From Chrysomallon squamiferum (lineage: Eukaryota > Mollusca > Gastropoda > Neomphalida > Peltospiridae), in NCBI GenBank assembly GCA_012295275.1, contig CM022677.1, positions 4,228,053 to 4,258,052 of the forward strand: a stretch of 30,000 bases of DNA, given 5' to 3'. The notes beneath the pieces are model-generated. The model searched no databases and was not told the origin of the DNA. It was given only the letters and a program-made list of their open reading frames with translations. Made by a program: the position numbers and the translations under genes. Each line of letters opens with the position of its first letter. Within the stretch, counting starts at the first letter, position 1. Below are positions 19,431 to 30,000 of the stretch, piece by piece.

Positions 19431-22119
19431 ATCCAACATATAATGATGAGCATGAGTGGTTGCTATTCATGGGGGGGGGCAAGGGGTCATTAAGGGAAGG
19501 GGTTAACAATAAAATATTTTTTTAAATTATATTATTGATTAGCAAAATATAATTAACTTACCATATCTAATTAGTTTTCAGATTTTAAAAATAATTATAT
19601 AAAATTCAGAGATTAAAAATAAAAAAATATTTTTAATGAAGATAATATATATTAACGATTGACTGATAAATGATTATATTTAAAAAAAAATAAAAAAAAA
19701 TTTCCTCCTGCAAGCAATCCAAGGGACTTAATTTTCAATCATGTGTCATATTAGTTATCTGTTGTGGGTTATTTTGTTTTTTATTAATAAAAAAAAAGAG
19801 AATATGACTTGGTCCCAACTTATTATAAATCTGTAAATGTTCATAGCTTACATTTGTGTTTATCATTATCATTTTTATTAGTATTATTTATTTACTAATA
19901 GATATTATAAAATTAAAAAAGAAATGAAAAAAACAGAAAAAAAAATGTAGCCATTTGGAAAATCGAATCGATTCAGAATTCAATTCCCTATGAACATTAA
20001 TTAATACAAAATCATGTAATGCTATTAAAAGAAAGTAATGATATTATTATATAGTTTAAAAATAATTTTAATTTTTTTTTTTATAAAAGTGCTTTTTTCA
20101 TTTATTTTATCTCTTTTTTTTATTTTAGCATAAAATAAAAATAATGTATCAGTGAGAAAAGAAAACAAAAAAAAAAAAATATGATAATGATGAAAAAATG
20201 TTATGTGTAATTATAATTCTTATATACATATACAGAAAGTGTTCAGTGTTTATCTGCTTGGTTGTAGTTTTGATATTTTTAAAAACGTCTTAACAGAAAA
20301 ATAATGATAATGAAAAATGAACTGACTCAAAAAAAAAAAAAAAGAAAAAAGAAAGAAAAATAAATAATAATAAATAAATAAATAACTACATTAACTCATT
20401 TCTTATACTATTATTAAAAATGTTTACTTTTATACTTTAACTTCTTTCCATTTATTACAATTCTATAAAATATTTCCCCAATTATACACCTTGAAATGTG
20501 CTTTGTATGAAATAAATAAAATATATTATTAAAGGAAAAATCTTCAAGTTACTAATACCAGGTAGCCAAATAAAAAATATATATTGAATAATATATAAAT
20601 ATATATAAATTTAATTTAAAATAGGACAATAGTTTTATTTATTTGTTTTACAGGTTTTGGTTTGGCAGTTGCCACAGTGTAAAACATGACAAGATTATGA
20701 AACAGACAATACATGTTTCAATAAACAAGAATGCCATCTCTACAGTAAATAAAATAAAATTAAAAATAATGATACATAATACATAATGCATAAAGGCCAT
20801 AACAACATCAAAAGCTGCACAACAGTAATGCTATGTACAACTGCATGGAAAATAGAATTTCTTATCAAATAATGGATGAACAAAAAAACAAAAAATTAAT
20901 AAAATTAAAATAAAAATCATTTTAAATACTAATATAAGGAAGCTCATCAGAGAATTTTGACAGAAACTAAACAATATATATATAATATATATAAATGAAG
21001 AAATACAGATGAATTTTTTTCCTGCATTTTGTAAAAAATACATTAACTGACATTTATGTGAAATCTGTAAAGTTTATGAATGTCACAAAAGCAAATTGTT
21101 TTTATAGCAACAGTTTGCTATATATATATATATATATATATATATGTTTTGGATTTAAAACTGTCATCTGTATCACACAATCTAGCATTTTATAATTTAA
21201 TCAGTTTAATGGATTAATTTTATTAAAATAATTTGGATGACAAAAAACAAAACATTGGATGCAAATTTTGCTTTGTCTATTTTTCAACAGATAATTGCAC
21301 AATAGGGTAGGGTTGAGTTAAATTGTTAATTTAACTGCAAAATAGTAATGTTAAAAATTAAATTACAAATTTAAGGCGGATATAAAAAGAATAAAAATTA
21401 AAATAAAAATAAAATTGAAAAATGATTAATAACAAAATTCTATTTTGGTCCCAAACACATTAAAATAATTATAATAATATAATAAACAAATAAATAAACA
21501 AAAATATGAATAAATAGTCATTTAAAATAAAATAATAAAAAAATATATATAAAAAAGGTAATAAATAAACATTAAAAAAATAAATAAATAAATTAAATGA
21601 AGTTTTATTTCTTTACATAAATTTATCTCCCTTTATAATCCTTCGCTAGAAAATAAGAATCAGAGGTAGATTTATGATAAACAAAATATAATAACATTTA
21701 TTTCATAAGTAAATTTTAAAATATAAATAATGTTGGTCTGCTTAATAAATAAATATGGTTTCTCACAATGCAGTAAGTTAGACTGATCTTTTAACAAAAA
21801 AATAAATATATATAAACATTCTCTGCTGAAATGATTGTACAGTGAAATTATATTTAAAAAGACTAGTTTAATTCAAAATAGGTTTTCAATTCAAATGTTA
21901 GAATTTCACTTAATAATTAACAATAATGAACACTGAATATTGCCCAAACAAATTCAAATATTTTCTTTGGATGTTTGAAGAAAATTTTAAACTTCTGTAA
22001 TGAAATTTTACAAGAGAAAATTGACAACAACAATAACAAAAAAAAAAGATGTAGAAATCTAAATGCAAAGAGACAAAAATTTGGTAATGAATTGTGATTT
22101 CAGCAAATTAACAAACAAC

Positions 22120-22164
<45 letters not shown>

Positions 22165-23300
22165 TTATTCAAACGAAAGCAATGATAATGCAAAAATACA
22201 AACAAAAATCTTGCTGAAAATTAAACCAAGTGAAATAACCACAATTTAATTTTAAACTGATGAAAAAAAAAATAAGATGTAATTACTCACAAACAAGCTT
22301 ATTAAAAACAAACTGCTCAATTATTAAAGGAAAATAAAACAAGTACAACAAACAGCAACTCAAATATAAAAGATATCACACTGCCATTTATTTGTCAAAA
22401 ATATTTGTAAACGTAACACAGCCTTGTTGAAAAGAATGCCACTAGAATTAATCTTTAGTAATTTCAATATGTGGAAGAGAAATAATACATATACATATAT
22501 ATATTTTTTTAAATATAACTGATCTTATTTTAATGAATTAGCTTAAATGAAATACAAGCAAAGAAATTTAACTCAACTATAAAAATGAAAAAAAAGAAAA
22601 AGAATAATCACCGTTTTTTGTCTAAAATTTGTTTATCTGGAAAATATTTCATAATTACTAGTCAAGGGAAGCAACCCCAGATGTTACCCATCTCACCACA
22701 ATCAAGAAAAGTAATTATAAAAATGACCAAATATTTGAGTTTTCATTTTTTAAAGCATAACTTAAAAAGTCTTTGTTATTTTTCCTTTTTAGTATTTTTA
22801 ATTAATAAAAAAATTAAAAAGTTAAGAACTTTCAGTTTTGATTTCATATTCTTTTGTCAATTTCTAAAATAAATATAAATTACATATAATTTATTTTTTT
22901 AAAATGGTAAATAATTAAATTATTAGAAGATCCAGTTACACTGAAATCACAATTATTACAGTAAAACAATAATAATGAATACAATAAAAATAAAATTAAA
23001 ATAATCATTTTATTTCAGTTTTCATTGTGCTTTGTTCACAAATTATATTCCAAAAACATATTTATAAATATGATACTTTTTAAAGATTTTCATAAATTAT
23101 GTTGCAAACTACAAGCATGAAATAAACATTTCATGTTATGAATATGACTAGATTTAATTTTCAAAAATGTATATATATATATATAAATATATTAAAGTGA
23201 TGAATACAGAAAAACAATAAAGGTGCATAAGCCTGTGTTTGTTATAAATATTTATTTATGTTATCTCTTGTGATTTATAAAGTTACAATTCCAAGATTTA
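19431..23300. other. Long AT-rich stretch without a recognised gene
   Basis: Very AT-rich with poly-A/T runs, (TA)n at 21118-21145 and (AAT)n at 22119-22164. A G-run lies at about 19471-19479. The 20640-20760 segment is slightly more complex (TTTGGCAGTTGCCACAGTG) but has only a 29-codon hydrophobic frame on the minus strand. The frames of 70-95 codons near 20900 and 22700 are Phe/Ile/Lys/Asn-rich, as expected by composition. Confidence 0.6.
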
Positions 23301-23314
23301 CAATAAATTATAAT

Positions 23315-23590
23315 ATTAACTCAAAGTGAGACAGATGTCATACTTGTGATAACAACTTAACCAAATGGGACAGTCAAAAATCAAACATGACAGTCAAAAT
23401 CATAGTATTACCTAATCCGACAGTCAAAAATCTGACATGTCTAACAGTGAAACATTACAGCTTTACATAACTGCACAGTCAAAACTGAGAAATACTAAAC
23501 CAGAACATTATGGAACATTACTAAATCTATCAGTTAAAATCAGAATAATATCAAATTTGACACTGAAAATCAAAATACTAATAAGCCAAA
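23315..23590. repeat. Degenerate short tandem repeat around GACAGTCAAAA
   Basis: GACAGTCAAAAATC and close variants recur at irregular spacings of about 25-35 bp (near 23370, 23388, 23419, 23477), with later weaker copies (TCAGTTAAAATCAG, GACACTGAAAATCA). This is an old minisatellite. Confidence 0.6.
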
Positions 23591-25110
23591 TACAAATATA
23601 ATTCATAACATTTTTATTAAAAAGAAAGAACAAATGTGTTTTAAAATATTAATGACAAAAACAAGAAATAAGTCAAAATAAAAATGTATAGAGCATTTAA
23701 ATAATAATAATAATAAAAAATATAATAATAATAATAAAAAAAAATAATAATAATAATAATAAATAAAAAAATACATAAAAATAAAACATTATACATGTGT
23801 TAGTTTTAATTTTTTAATTATATGTATATTATAGGTTTTGTAATAGGTAACTTTAAAAAAAATAATAATAACAAATTAAAAGTGACAATATGAAGTACAG
23901 CTGGTTTGTTTTAGAATTAATTTTTTTATATTATTATTATAATTACTGTGGTATTTCTTTCAACTGAGAATGGGTCAAATCAACAAAATGGGTTAACATG
24001 ATCAATTCTTATTATGATATTTGAGCAAATAAGCAAGAAGCTGAGGTTATATAAATATAAATGTGTTTGTGTAGGTAGTGTGATGTGTGTCCCTGTGTAT
24101 ACAATGTATGTATGAATAAAAATGTTTGTAGATTTATATTTGCAGTGCAGTCCAATGTCTTCCAGCCAACCAGAAAAATAAGAAAATATTTATCAAAGAC
24201 AAAATATATCCTCAAAATTACCACAACATTCAAAGCAAGACCAGCATATTATAATTATATCTGTACAAATACTATAAAAATTAGAGATGGCATCTTGTCT
24301 ATTACTTCAAGAAATGTTAAAAATTAAATAGAGTTCTTTATGGCCTATTTTATTTGGTCATAAGTTAAAGTCTGGTTTGAACTGTACCAAAAAACCCTGG
24401 ACCTAAATAATGCTTACAAATGTTTTCATTTACCTAATTCTGGATATTAAATAAATTTGTAAATTTTATTATGTTTTATTGGTTAAAGGTGCTGCCTGTT
24501 GTTAAGAATATTTTTTTTCAGTAATTTCTTTTGAAAAATTTCGTAATCAAAAAACCTAACAAAATATTTTAAGTTGATGAATTAATAACAGTAATACTAA
24601 TAAAAGGAAACCAATATTATTTTTAAGATATTTGGTTTTAATTTTTAACTTTCATTTTTATATTTTCAAACAGTGGTTTCATAATAATAGTAATAATTGT
24701 AAAATAAAAATAATTAATAATGAATCATTTACAATCTGAAAAAAACAAAATAAAAACAACATAAAATAAAAACCATTGTACAGTCAGTTATTAATCGTTA
24801 TTATTTCTTTATTCTTGTCAATATTTAAAAACAAAATATTGCTTTATAACTAGTATATATGAAACTATCAATTAAAAGACCTGCAATTAAATAAAAATAA
24901 TAAAATAACAAAGTTAATGAAGAAGACAAAAAAATAACCATCAACTAAAAACTTTAGAGAATTTTTTTTTTTTTTTTTGAGATGACAAGGATATAATGAC
25001 TAATTAAAAAATAGATATTTTGCCTCAGTTTGTTAAACTAAACATGCAGAATTTGCATTAGTCAAAAATATTAAAAATGTAATAATAATAATTTAAAAAA
25101 TAATTTTCCT
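23591..25110. other. AT-rich stretch without a gene
   Basis: (AAT)n covers 23697-23765 and a 19-bp poly-T lies near 24961. Open frames of 70-80 codons on both strands near 24012-24330 lack supporting splice signals. Confidence 0.55.
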
Positions 25111-25120
25111 TTTCTGACAG

Positions 25121-25240
25121 CTCACAGTTATGCAGATCTATTTTATGGAACCGGAAAGCATAATTAAAAATATGGAGCAGTTTCTATTAAAATATGGAGC
25201 AGTATTAATATTAACAAATTATCTTGAGTTATTAATGTAA
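25121..25240 (+). CDS. Possible plus-strand exon, product unknown
   Basis: A good acceptor (TTTTCCTTTTCTGACAG, ending at 25120) is followed by 39 codons and TAA: LTVMQIYFMEPESIIKNMEQ, then FLLKYGAVLILTNYLELLM. The opposite strand is closed. A 20-bp direct repeat (AAAATATGGAGCAGT and neighbours) lies inside it. It is the only plus-strand exon-like signal in this part, so it may be a chance frame. Confidence 0.25.
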   Translation, partial: LTVMQIYFMEPESIIKNMEQFLLKYGAVLILTNYLELLM

Positions 25241-25385
25241 TTAATAAAATATTAAGTTATTTTCGTTGATTTTAAACTGTGCTTCTGATAATTTGAGAAT
25301 AAATGACTAAACATGATTTTCTAAAATGTTACTGCGAGTTAGTTCTAGTTCAGAAATATGATTTACACTGAGACAAGAAAATCGG

Positions 25386-25408
25386 GGAGTGTCGTGGGTA
25401 CGACCTCC
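25386..25408. other. Short GC-rich hairpin
   Basis: GGAG and GTCGT on the left pair with ACGAC and CTCC on the right around GGGT, with one bulged T. It is striking because the flanks are AT-rich. Function is unknown. Confidence 0.5.
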
Positions 25409-25553
25409 ATTTCCGTATTTCTTATGTTTTATGCATCTTCAGCATCACTTAATAAAGAATAAATACATAAAATAAAAACTAATTTAACTTGTCTCATAAT
25501 ATTTTATTATTCATTTGTTTGTTAGTTTGTTATAATCAAAGTAAGTAAATTAA

Positions 25554-25566
25554 TTATTATTATTAT

Positions 25567-25625
<59 letters not shown>

Positions 25626-25627
25626 TT
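25554..25627. repeat. (ATT)n(AGT)n trinucleotide tract
   Basis: About five ATT triplets followed by about 19 AGT triplets. Confidence 0.97.
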
Positions 25628-25664
25628 ATGAACAACTGACCATGGATACTAACTTTTCATAACT

Positions 25665-25680
25665 TAAGGGAAATAACCCT
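25665..25680. mobile_element. Core of a second foldback-family copy
   Basis: TTAAGGGAAATAACCCTCAT resembles the arm core of the element at 17701-17834 (CTAAGGGAAATAACTCTATT). No matching second arm was found nearby, so this is a fragment or a solo arm. Confidence 0.4.
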
Positions 25681-25699
25681 CATTTGATAAAACTTCTGC

Positions 25700-26280
25700 A
25701 AATGAATTTTGAATTGTTAAACCATATGAAATAATGAAAGAAAGCAAATACAATTTCCCACCCAAATTAAAAACAAAATCAGTAATAATAAACACCCTGA
25801 AAACAATTTTAGATCTTTTTTTTATTTACCAAGAAACACTAACAGTGAATTAAAAAATCAAATTCAACAGCAAAATTGTAACAAATATAACAATTAATGA
25901 ATTAAAAATGCCCATAAAAAACATAATACTGATACTGTCAAATTACATGTGCATTATAAACAATGAAACAAAAACAATGTAAAAAGAAAATATAATTTAA
26001 CTACAGTTGTCATTTATTTACACCTGTTTTAAATTATTACATTGGATAATTAATTACATTATTTAACAGGATATAGTATTAAAAATTAATCTAGACACCT
26101 GGGTTTTATTTTTAAAGTCTGCACAGTAAACTGATTCGATGCTTTATTTGCTGAGTTTATTTTCTAATTTATGCAGATATATGCAGGCACATAAATGAAT
26201 GCACTAAAGTACAAACACATACAAGACACAAAACAAACACTGAAAATAACACATATACAAACATTACAATATTCACACAG
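25700..26280. other. AT-rich spacer, nothing recognised
   Basis: No supported exon or tandem repeat was found. Confidence 0.5.
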
Positions 26281-26284
26281 AAAC

Positions 26285-26990
26285 ACACACTCACACATGC
26301 ACTTAGGCAAAACCCACAAATACACACAGACATGCCTACATACAAAATGACATACAGACACACACACACATGCAGACATACCAATACACATACTGACATA
26401 CACATACAGTATCCCCACACACACACACATAGACATGCCTACATACAAAATGACATACAGACACACACACACATGCAGACATACCAATATACATACTGAC
26501 ATACACATACAGTATCCCCACACACACACACACACACACAGACATGCCTACATACAAAATGACATACAGACACACACACACATGCAGACAATGCACACAT
26601 ACCAATACACATACAGTATCCCCACACACATACACATGCAGACATACCAATACACATACCAATACACATACAGTATCCCCACACATACACACAGACATGC
26701 CTACATACAAAATGACATACAGACACACACACACATGCAGACATACCAATACACATACCAATACACATACAGTATCCCCACACATACACACAGACATGCC
26801 TACATACAAAATGACATACACACACACACATGCAGACATACCAATATACATACTGACATACACACACATGCAGTATCCCCACACATACACACAGACATGC
26901 CTACATACAAAATGACATACACACACACACACACATGCAGACATACCAATACACATACTGACATACACATAAGTATCCCCACACATACAG
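26285..26990. repeat. CA-rich minisatellite, unit about 100 bp, 7-8 copies
   Basis: AGTATCCCCACAC recurs at 26408, 26511, 26615, 26672, 26771, 26872 and 26972, that is every 99-104 bp with one 57-bp spacing. Each unit also holds GACATGCCTACATACAAAATGACATAC and ATGCAGACATACCAATA. The Cys/Val/Met-rich minus-strand frames are a composition effect. Confidence 0.95.
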
Positions 26991-27119
26991 TGCAGAACAT
27001 AAACGTAATAAATAATAACTTATATTATCAAAAACAGTTCTTATAAAAACACTTCAAGTGAAAACAACAAAGATAAAGTAATAGAAATAAACTTTGGTCC
27101 ATGTATATTACAAAAATAT

Positions 27120-27570
27120 TAGTATCAGTGTGTGTGAATTAACAGCATATTTTATCATGTTATTCTGTGTATCAGAAAATGCTGAATAGATCATTAAAAA
27201 AATCATACGACAAGATGGTAAAAATTGTTAATTTCTATATCAGAATACTGGATAGAGTAGCAATAACTGTAACTATCATCAGATGAAGTGGATGATAATC
27301 ATCATTTTCTGCATCACTTCTCTGTATTAGATCTGTTAAGTTGTACGGCTAAAATTATCATTCTTTGTATCAGAAAATTTTCTACAGAAATTTTTGAAAT
27401 AATTTTCTATGAAGTGGAATTGACATTATCTACATCAGAAAATACAGACAGGCATAGAAAACTTAACCTCTGTAATCAGAGAAAAACTGGACAGATTATT
27501 AACAATACCACTTTATTATCAAGTGGGACAAAAGAAAATATGTCAGAAAATTCAGAATATTAAATAATAT
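27120..27570. repeat. Degenerate repeat around TATCAGAAAAT
   Basis: TGTATCAGAAAATG, TATATCAGAATACTGGA, TGTATCAGAAAATTTTC, CTACATCAGAAAATACAG and TGTCAGAAAATTCAG recur at irregular intervals. The open frame at 27288-27563 on the plus strand lies in this repeat and I do not consider it supported. Confidence 0.5.
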
Positions 27571-27627
27571 TAATTTATCCTAATACAAACTGGAAAAGAG
27601 AAAAAATACTATTCTCTCAGAATGTAC

Positions 27628-27795
27628 CTGATAGAAATGTAATTGAAAACAGTTTTCTATCATCAGATAAACTACACAATCACTTTCACCAAGTTCTACT
27701 TCAGTGTACACGGGGTGAGCTAATCTGTAAGTGTGACGTTTCCATGACTCCTCTGTGTTCTGCACAATTAGCTCATCCTCTTCTCCACTTCTTGT
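27628..27795 (-). CDS. Coding exon, product not recognised
   Basis: Acceptor TGTTTTTCTCAG and donor TATCAG|GTACAT bound exactly 168 bp on the minus strand, phase 0 to phase 0, 56 codons without a stop. The sequence runs TRSGEEDELIVQNTEESWKR, HTYRLAHPVYTEVELGESDC, then VVYLMIENCFQLHFYQ. It has an acidic start, a central WKRH..R segment and alternating hydrophobics (EVELGESDCVVYLMIENC) that suggest beta strands. It joins in phase with the exon ending at 28322. I do not recognise the family. Base composition is clearly less AT-rich than the surroundings. It may be an upstream exon of the LRR gene 17 kb away on the same strand, or a different gene. Confidence 0.7.
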
Positions 27796-28321
27796 CTGAG
27801 AAAAACATTTCAATATTTAATATTAATGTAATTAGGTATTGGTTTGTACAGTTTGTATTGTTATATTTATCTTTGTTTGTCACCCAGTAGCTGATATGCT
27901 TTAAGCATTCATTCATTTATTCATTAAGTTTGTAAAAACAATAGCTATAAAAAATCTCACAGTTATTTAAAAATAAGCTTTCACTCCTGACCATTTCACA
28001 AGCAAATGATACCAATACATATAATTACAAATGAAAGGATTTTTTCTGAAATGTTTTATTTTTTATTTTGTTTATCAGTTACCATTAATTTTGTTTAGTT
28101 GTTTTGTTATATGTGAGCCTTTCCATGAGCATCAAGGCAAAAACCAGCTACTTTGTTTAAACCTAGGTATCATAATTATGCATATACAGTTTATGAATAG
28201 GGAAAGACAGTGAAAGAAAGAAAAAAAGTGAAAGAGCGAATCAGAGAGGCTAGGAGAAAATTAGAGATAGTGAGTTAGAGATAAAAAAGACAATGACATC
28301 ATCACTATACCTGTCTTTTAC

Positions 28322-28406
28322 CTGCAGTTCTGTACTTTTAACATCAACTTTTATGTTAATCCTTGACACTATGAATGGCAAACAAAACGAGCAAGAGACT
28401 GACATA
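28322..28406 (-). CDS. Coding exon, 5' edge uncertain
   Basis: The donor is CTGCAG|GTAAAAG (exon edge 28322). Upstream the open frame reads MSVSCSFCLPFIVS then RINIKVDVKSTELQ. Possible acceptors are CTTCTACTCCCAG (edge 28406), TATGTCAG (edge 28398) and the pyrimidine-rich TTTGCCATTCATAG (edge 28368). With the last, only RINIKVDVKSTELQ and a few bases are coding, which looks most natural. None of the three matches the phase 0 end of 29140-29235, so one exon may be missing. The first acceptor is made by the edge of the 54-bp minisatellite. Confidence 0.45.
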
Positions 28407-28408
28407 CT

Positions 28409-29115
28409 GGGAGTAGAAGGTAAATCAAATGACATTTATATATAATAAATCAAACACTAATTGGGAGTAGTAAGTAAATCAAATGACATTTATATATAAT
28501 AAATCAAACAAATTTATATATAATTAATCAAACACTAATTGGGAGTAGTAAGTAAACCAAATGACATTTATATATAATTAATCAAACACTAATTGGGAGT
28601 AGTAAGTAAACCAAATGACATTTATATATAATTAATCAAACACTAATTGGGAGTAGTAAGTAAACCAAATGACATTTATATATAATTAATCAAACACTAA
28701 TTGGGAGTAGTAAGTAAACCAAATGACATTTATATATAATTAATCAAACACTAATTGGAAGTAAACCAAATGACATTTATATATAATTAAATCAAATGAC
28801 ATTTATATATAATTAATCAAACACTAATTGGGAGTAGTAAGTAAATCAAATGACATTTATATATAATTAATCAAACACTAATTGGGAGTAGAAGGTAAAT
28901 CAAATGACATTTATATATAATTAATCAAACACTAACACTAAGTAAGTGGGACATTTATATATAATTAATCAAACAAATCAAATGACATTTTATATATAAT
29001 TAATCAAACACTAACTGGGAGTAGAAGGTAAATCAAATGACATTTATATATAATAAATCAAACACTAACTGGGAGTAGAAGATAAATCAAATGACATTTA
29101 TATATAATAAATCAT
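28409..29115. repeat. 54-bp minisatellite, about 12 units
   Basis: GGGAGTAGTAAGTAAA followed by CAAATGACATTTATATATAA recurs every 54 bp in the middle (28541, 28595, 28649, 28703). Shortened or rearranged units occur near 28500, 28755-28800 and 28935-28985. Edge units have CTGGGAGTAGAAGG where central units have TTGGGAGTAGTAAG. It lies in the intron between the exons 29140-29235 and 28322-28406. Confidence 0.97.
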
Positions 29116-29139
29116 ATATTGATGATTTAAATGGAATAC

Positions 29140-29235
29140 CTCCACTCTGTTGTAGTAATCTATCTCCTTGTCTACAGACACAGAATCAGACATCAGCATC
29201 CATGCTATTCCACTGTTTGAACGAGTAACTGGTTC
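29140..29235 (-). CDS. Coding exon, product not recognised
   Basis: Acceptor TTTGATTTGCCAG and donor GTGGAG|GTATTC bound 96 bp, phase 0 to 0, 32 codons: EPVTRSNSGIAWMLMSDSVS then VDKEIDYYNRVE. It joins in phase with 29944-30000. No known motif was recognised. Both flanks are repeats, a trinucleotide tract upstream and the 54-bp array downstream. Confidence 0.65.
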
Positions 29236-29252
29236 CTGGCAAATCAAAGCAG

Positions 29253-29446
29253 TTGTAGTAGTAGGAGCAGTAGTAATAGTAGTAGTAGTAGCAGCAGTAG
29301 TAGTAGTAGCAGTGGTGGTAGTAGTAGTAGTAGTAGCAGTGGTAGTAGTGGAAGTGGTAATAGTAGTTGTAGTAGCAGTGGTAGTAGTAGTAGTAGTAGT
29401 AGCAGTAGTAGTAGTAGGAGGAGGAGTAGTAATAGTAGTGGAAGTG

Positions 29447-29486
<40 letters not shown>

Positions 29487-29570
29487 AGGAGGAGGGGCAG
29501 GAGTAATAAAAACAACAGTAGTAGTTGTAGTAGAAGTAGTTGTAGTAGTAGTAATAATAACAATATACAT
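29253..29570. repeat. (AGT)n/(GTA)n trinucleotide region
   Basis: TAG/CAG/TGG/AGG triplets run for about 300 bp, purest at 29447-29486. The valine-rich plus-strand frame and the Leu/Tyr-rich minus-strand frames are composition effects. It is intronic to the minus-strand gene. Confidence 0.93.
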
Positions 29571-29943
29571 TATAATAAGACTAATAATGATAGCAATAGT
29601 AATATTAATAATAATTCTAATAAGACAAATATATAAAATACTACTAATAATAATAATCATAATAAGATATTACATTATATTAACAGTAAAAAAGTACAAT
29701 ATCATAATAATACAAAATAAAATTCTGATTAAATAACAGAATTCTAAAAGAAGAAGAGAAGAATATATAACAATAATAGCTTACCTCTTTAATTTATTAA
29801 CAATCAAAAATTATAAAAAAAACAAAAACAACAACAAACAATAAAATTAAATATTTACTTGGCAATCTCTGGATTTTTATCACTAAAATAGAAATTTAAT
29901 TTAAAAAAAAGAAAAAAAGAAAGACAGAAAGAAGTATCTTCAC
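29571..29943. other. AT-rich intron-like stretch
   Basis: AAT triplets and A-runs. A tiny minus-strand exon candidate near 29850-29880 (DKNPEIA after TTTCTATTTTAG) is out of phase with its neighbours and is not called. A donor-like AAAGAG|GTAAGC lies near 29783. Confidence 0.4.
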
Positions 29944-30000
29944 CTTCATAAAAACTACTTCCTCTACAGTGCAGTCTGCCTCAGTGTGGCCCTGGAAGTT
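29944..30000 (-). CDS. Coding exon, cut by the window edge, product not recognised
   Basis: The minus-strand frame gives NFQGHTEADCTVEEVVFMK and then a donor ATGAAG|GTGAAG, phase 0. The other two frames are closed. It joins in phase to 29140-29235 (FMK-EPVTRS). The 5' part lies beyond the window. Confidence 0.6.

Noticed and set aside
26164-26986. Cys/Val/Met-rich frames up to 216 codons, resembling a membrane or toxin-like protein
   Set aside because: They lie wholly in the roughly 100-bp CA-rich minisatellite and reflect TG/CA codons. Both strands are open.
29168-29506. Valine-rich 112-codon plus-strand frame
   Set aside because: It is made by the (AGT)n tract and begins antisense to the well-supported minus-strand exon 29140-29235.

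Overview
This is eukaryotic, animal-type DNA. It is strongly AT-rich and dense in di- and trinucleotide microsatellites and minisatellites. Coding signal comes as short exon islands bounded by GT/AG splice signals, and there are no bacterial-style genes or operons. A lophotrochozoan host, most likely a mollusc, is an inference from a foldback element carrying the core TAAGGGAAATAACTCT (17701-17834, related core near 25665), a motif I associate with molluscan interspersed repeats. No search was possible.

Region 1 (1-7430) is the most unusual part. A block at about 29-385 and a block at about 6328-7430 are diverged copies of the same small two-exon locus. In copy 2 a 39-bp minisatellite (470-6325, about 150 units) sits inside the upstream exon. 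A second minisatellite of 24/30-bp units (6599-7325, 27 units) sits just after a stop codon shared by both copies. Copy 1 holds a single unamplified equivalent of the second repeat and has lost both matching splice signals. Long open frames over both arrays exist because their unit lengths are mostly multiples of three. Frameshifts interrupt the 39-bp array many times, so it cannot be one large protein.

Region 2 (7430-14100) holds minus-strand exons that together read as ribonuclease-inhibitor-type leucine-rich repeats (LRRs). The clearest are 10835-10944, 9675-9770, 9094-9264, 8716-8850 and 8215-8413. Several splice phases agree (9675-9770 into 9094-9264, and 9094-9264 into 8716-8850), but one exon reading contains an in-frame TGA. 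Further, weaker exon islands lie at 12.9, 13.3, 13.7, 14.0 and 16.4-16.7 kb. I could not decide whether the family is Tonsoku-like, CARMIL-like or another LRR protein. The surrounding DNA is (AG)n, (TC)n, (TAG)n and poly-A tracts.

Region 3 (14100-27600) is mostly intron-like or intergenic. It holds a 43-bp minisatellite (14159-14612), a diverged four-copy tandem repeat (16752-17215), the foldback element, a 143-bp tandem duplication (19148-19430), a possible plus-strand exon (25121-25240) and a roughly 100-bp CA-rich minisatellite (26285-26990).

Region 4 (27600-30000) holds four more minus-strand exons. The one at 27628-27795 is 56 codons with clean splice sites. They encode a protein I do not recognise, and a 54-bp minisatellite abuts one exon. 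They could be upstream exons of the LRR gene or a separate gene.
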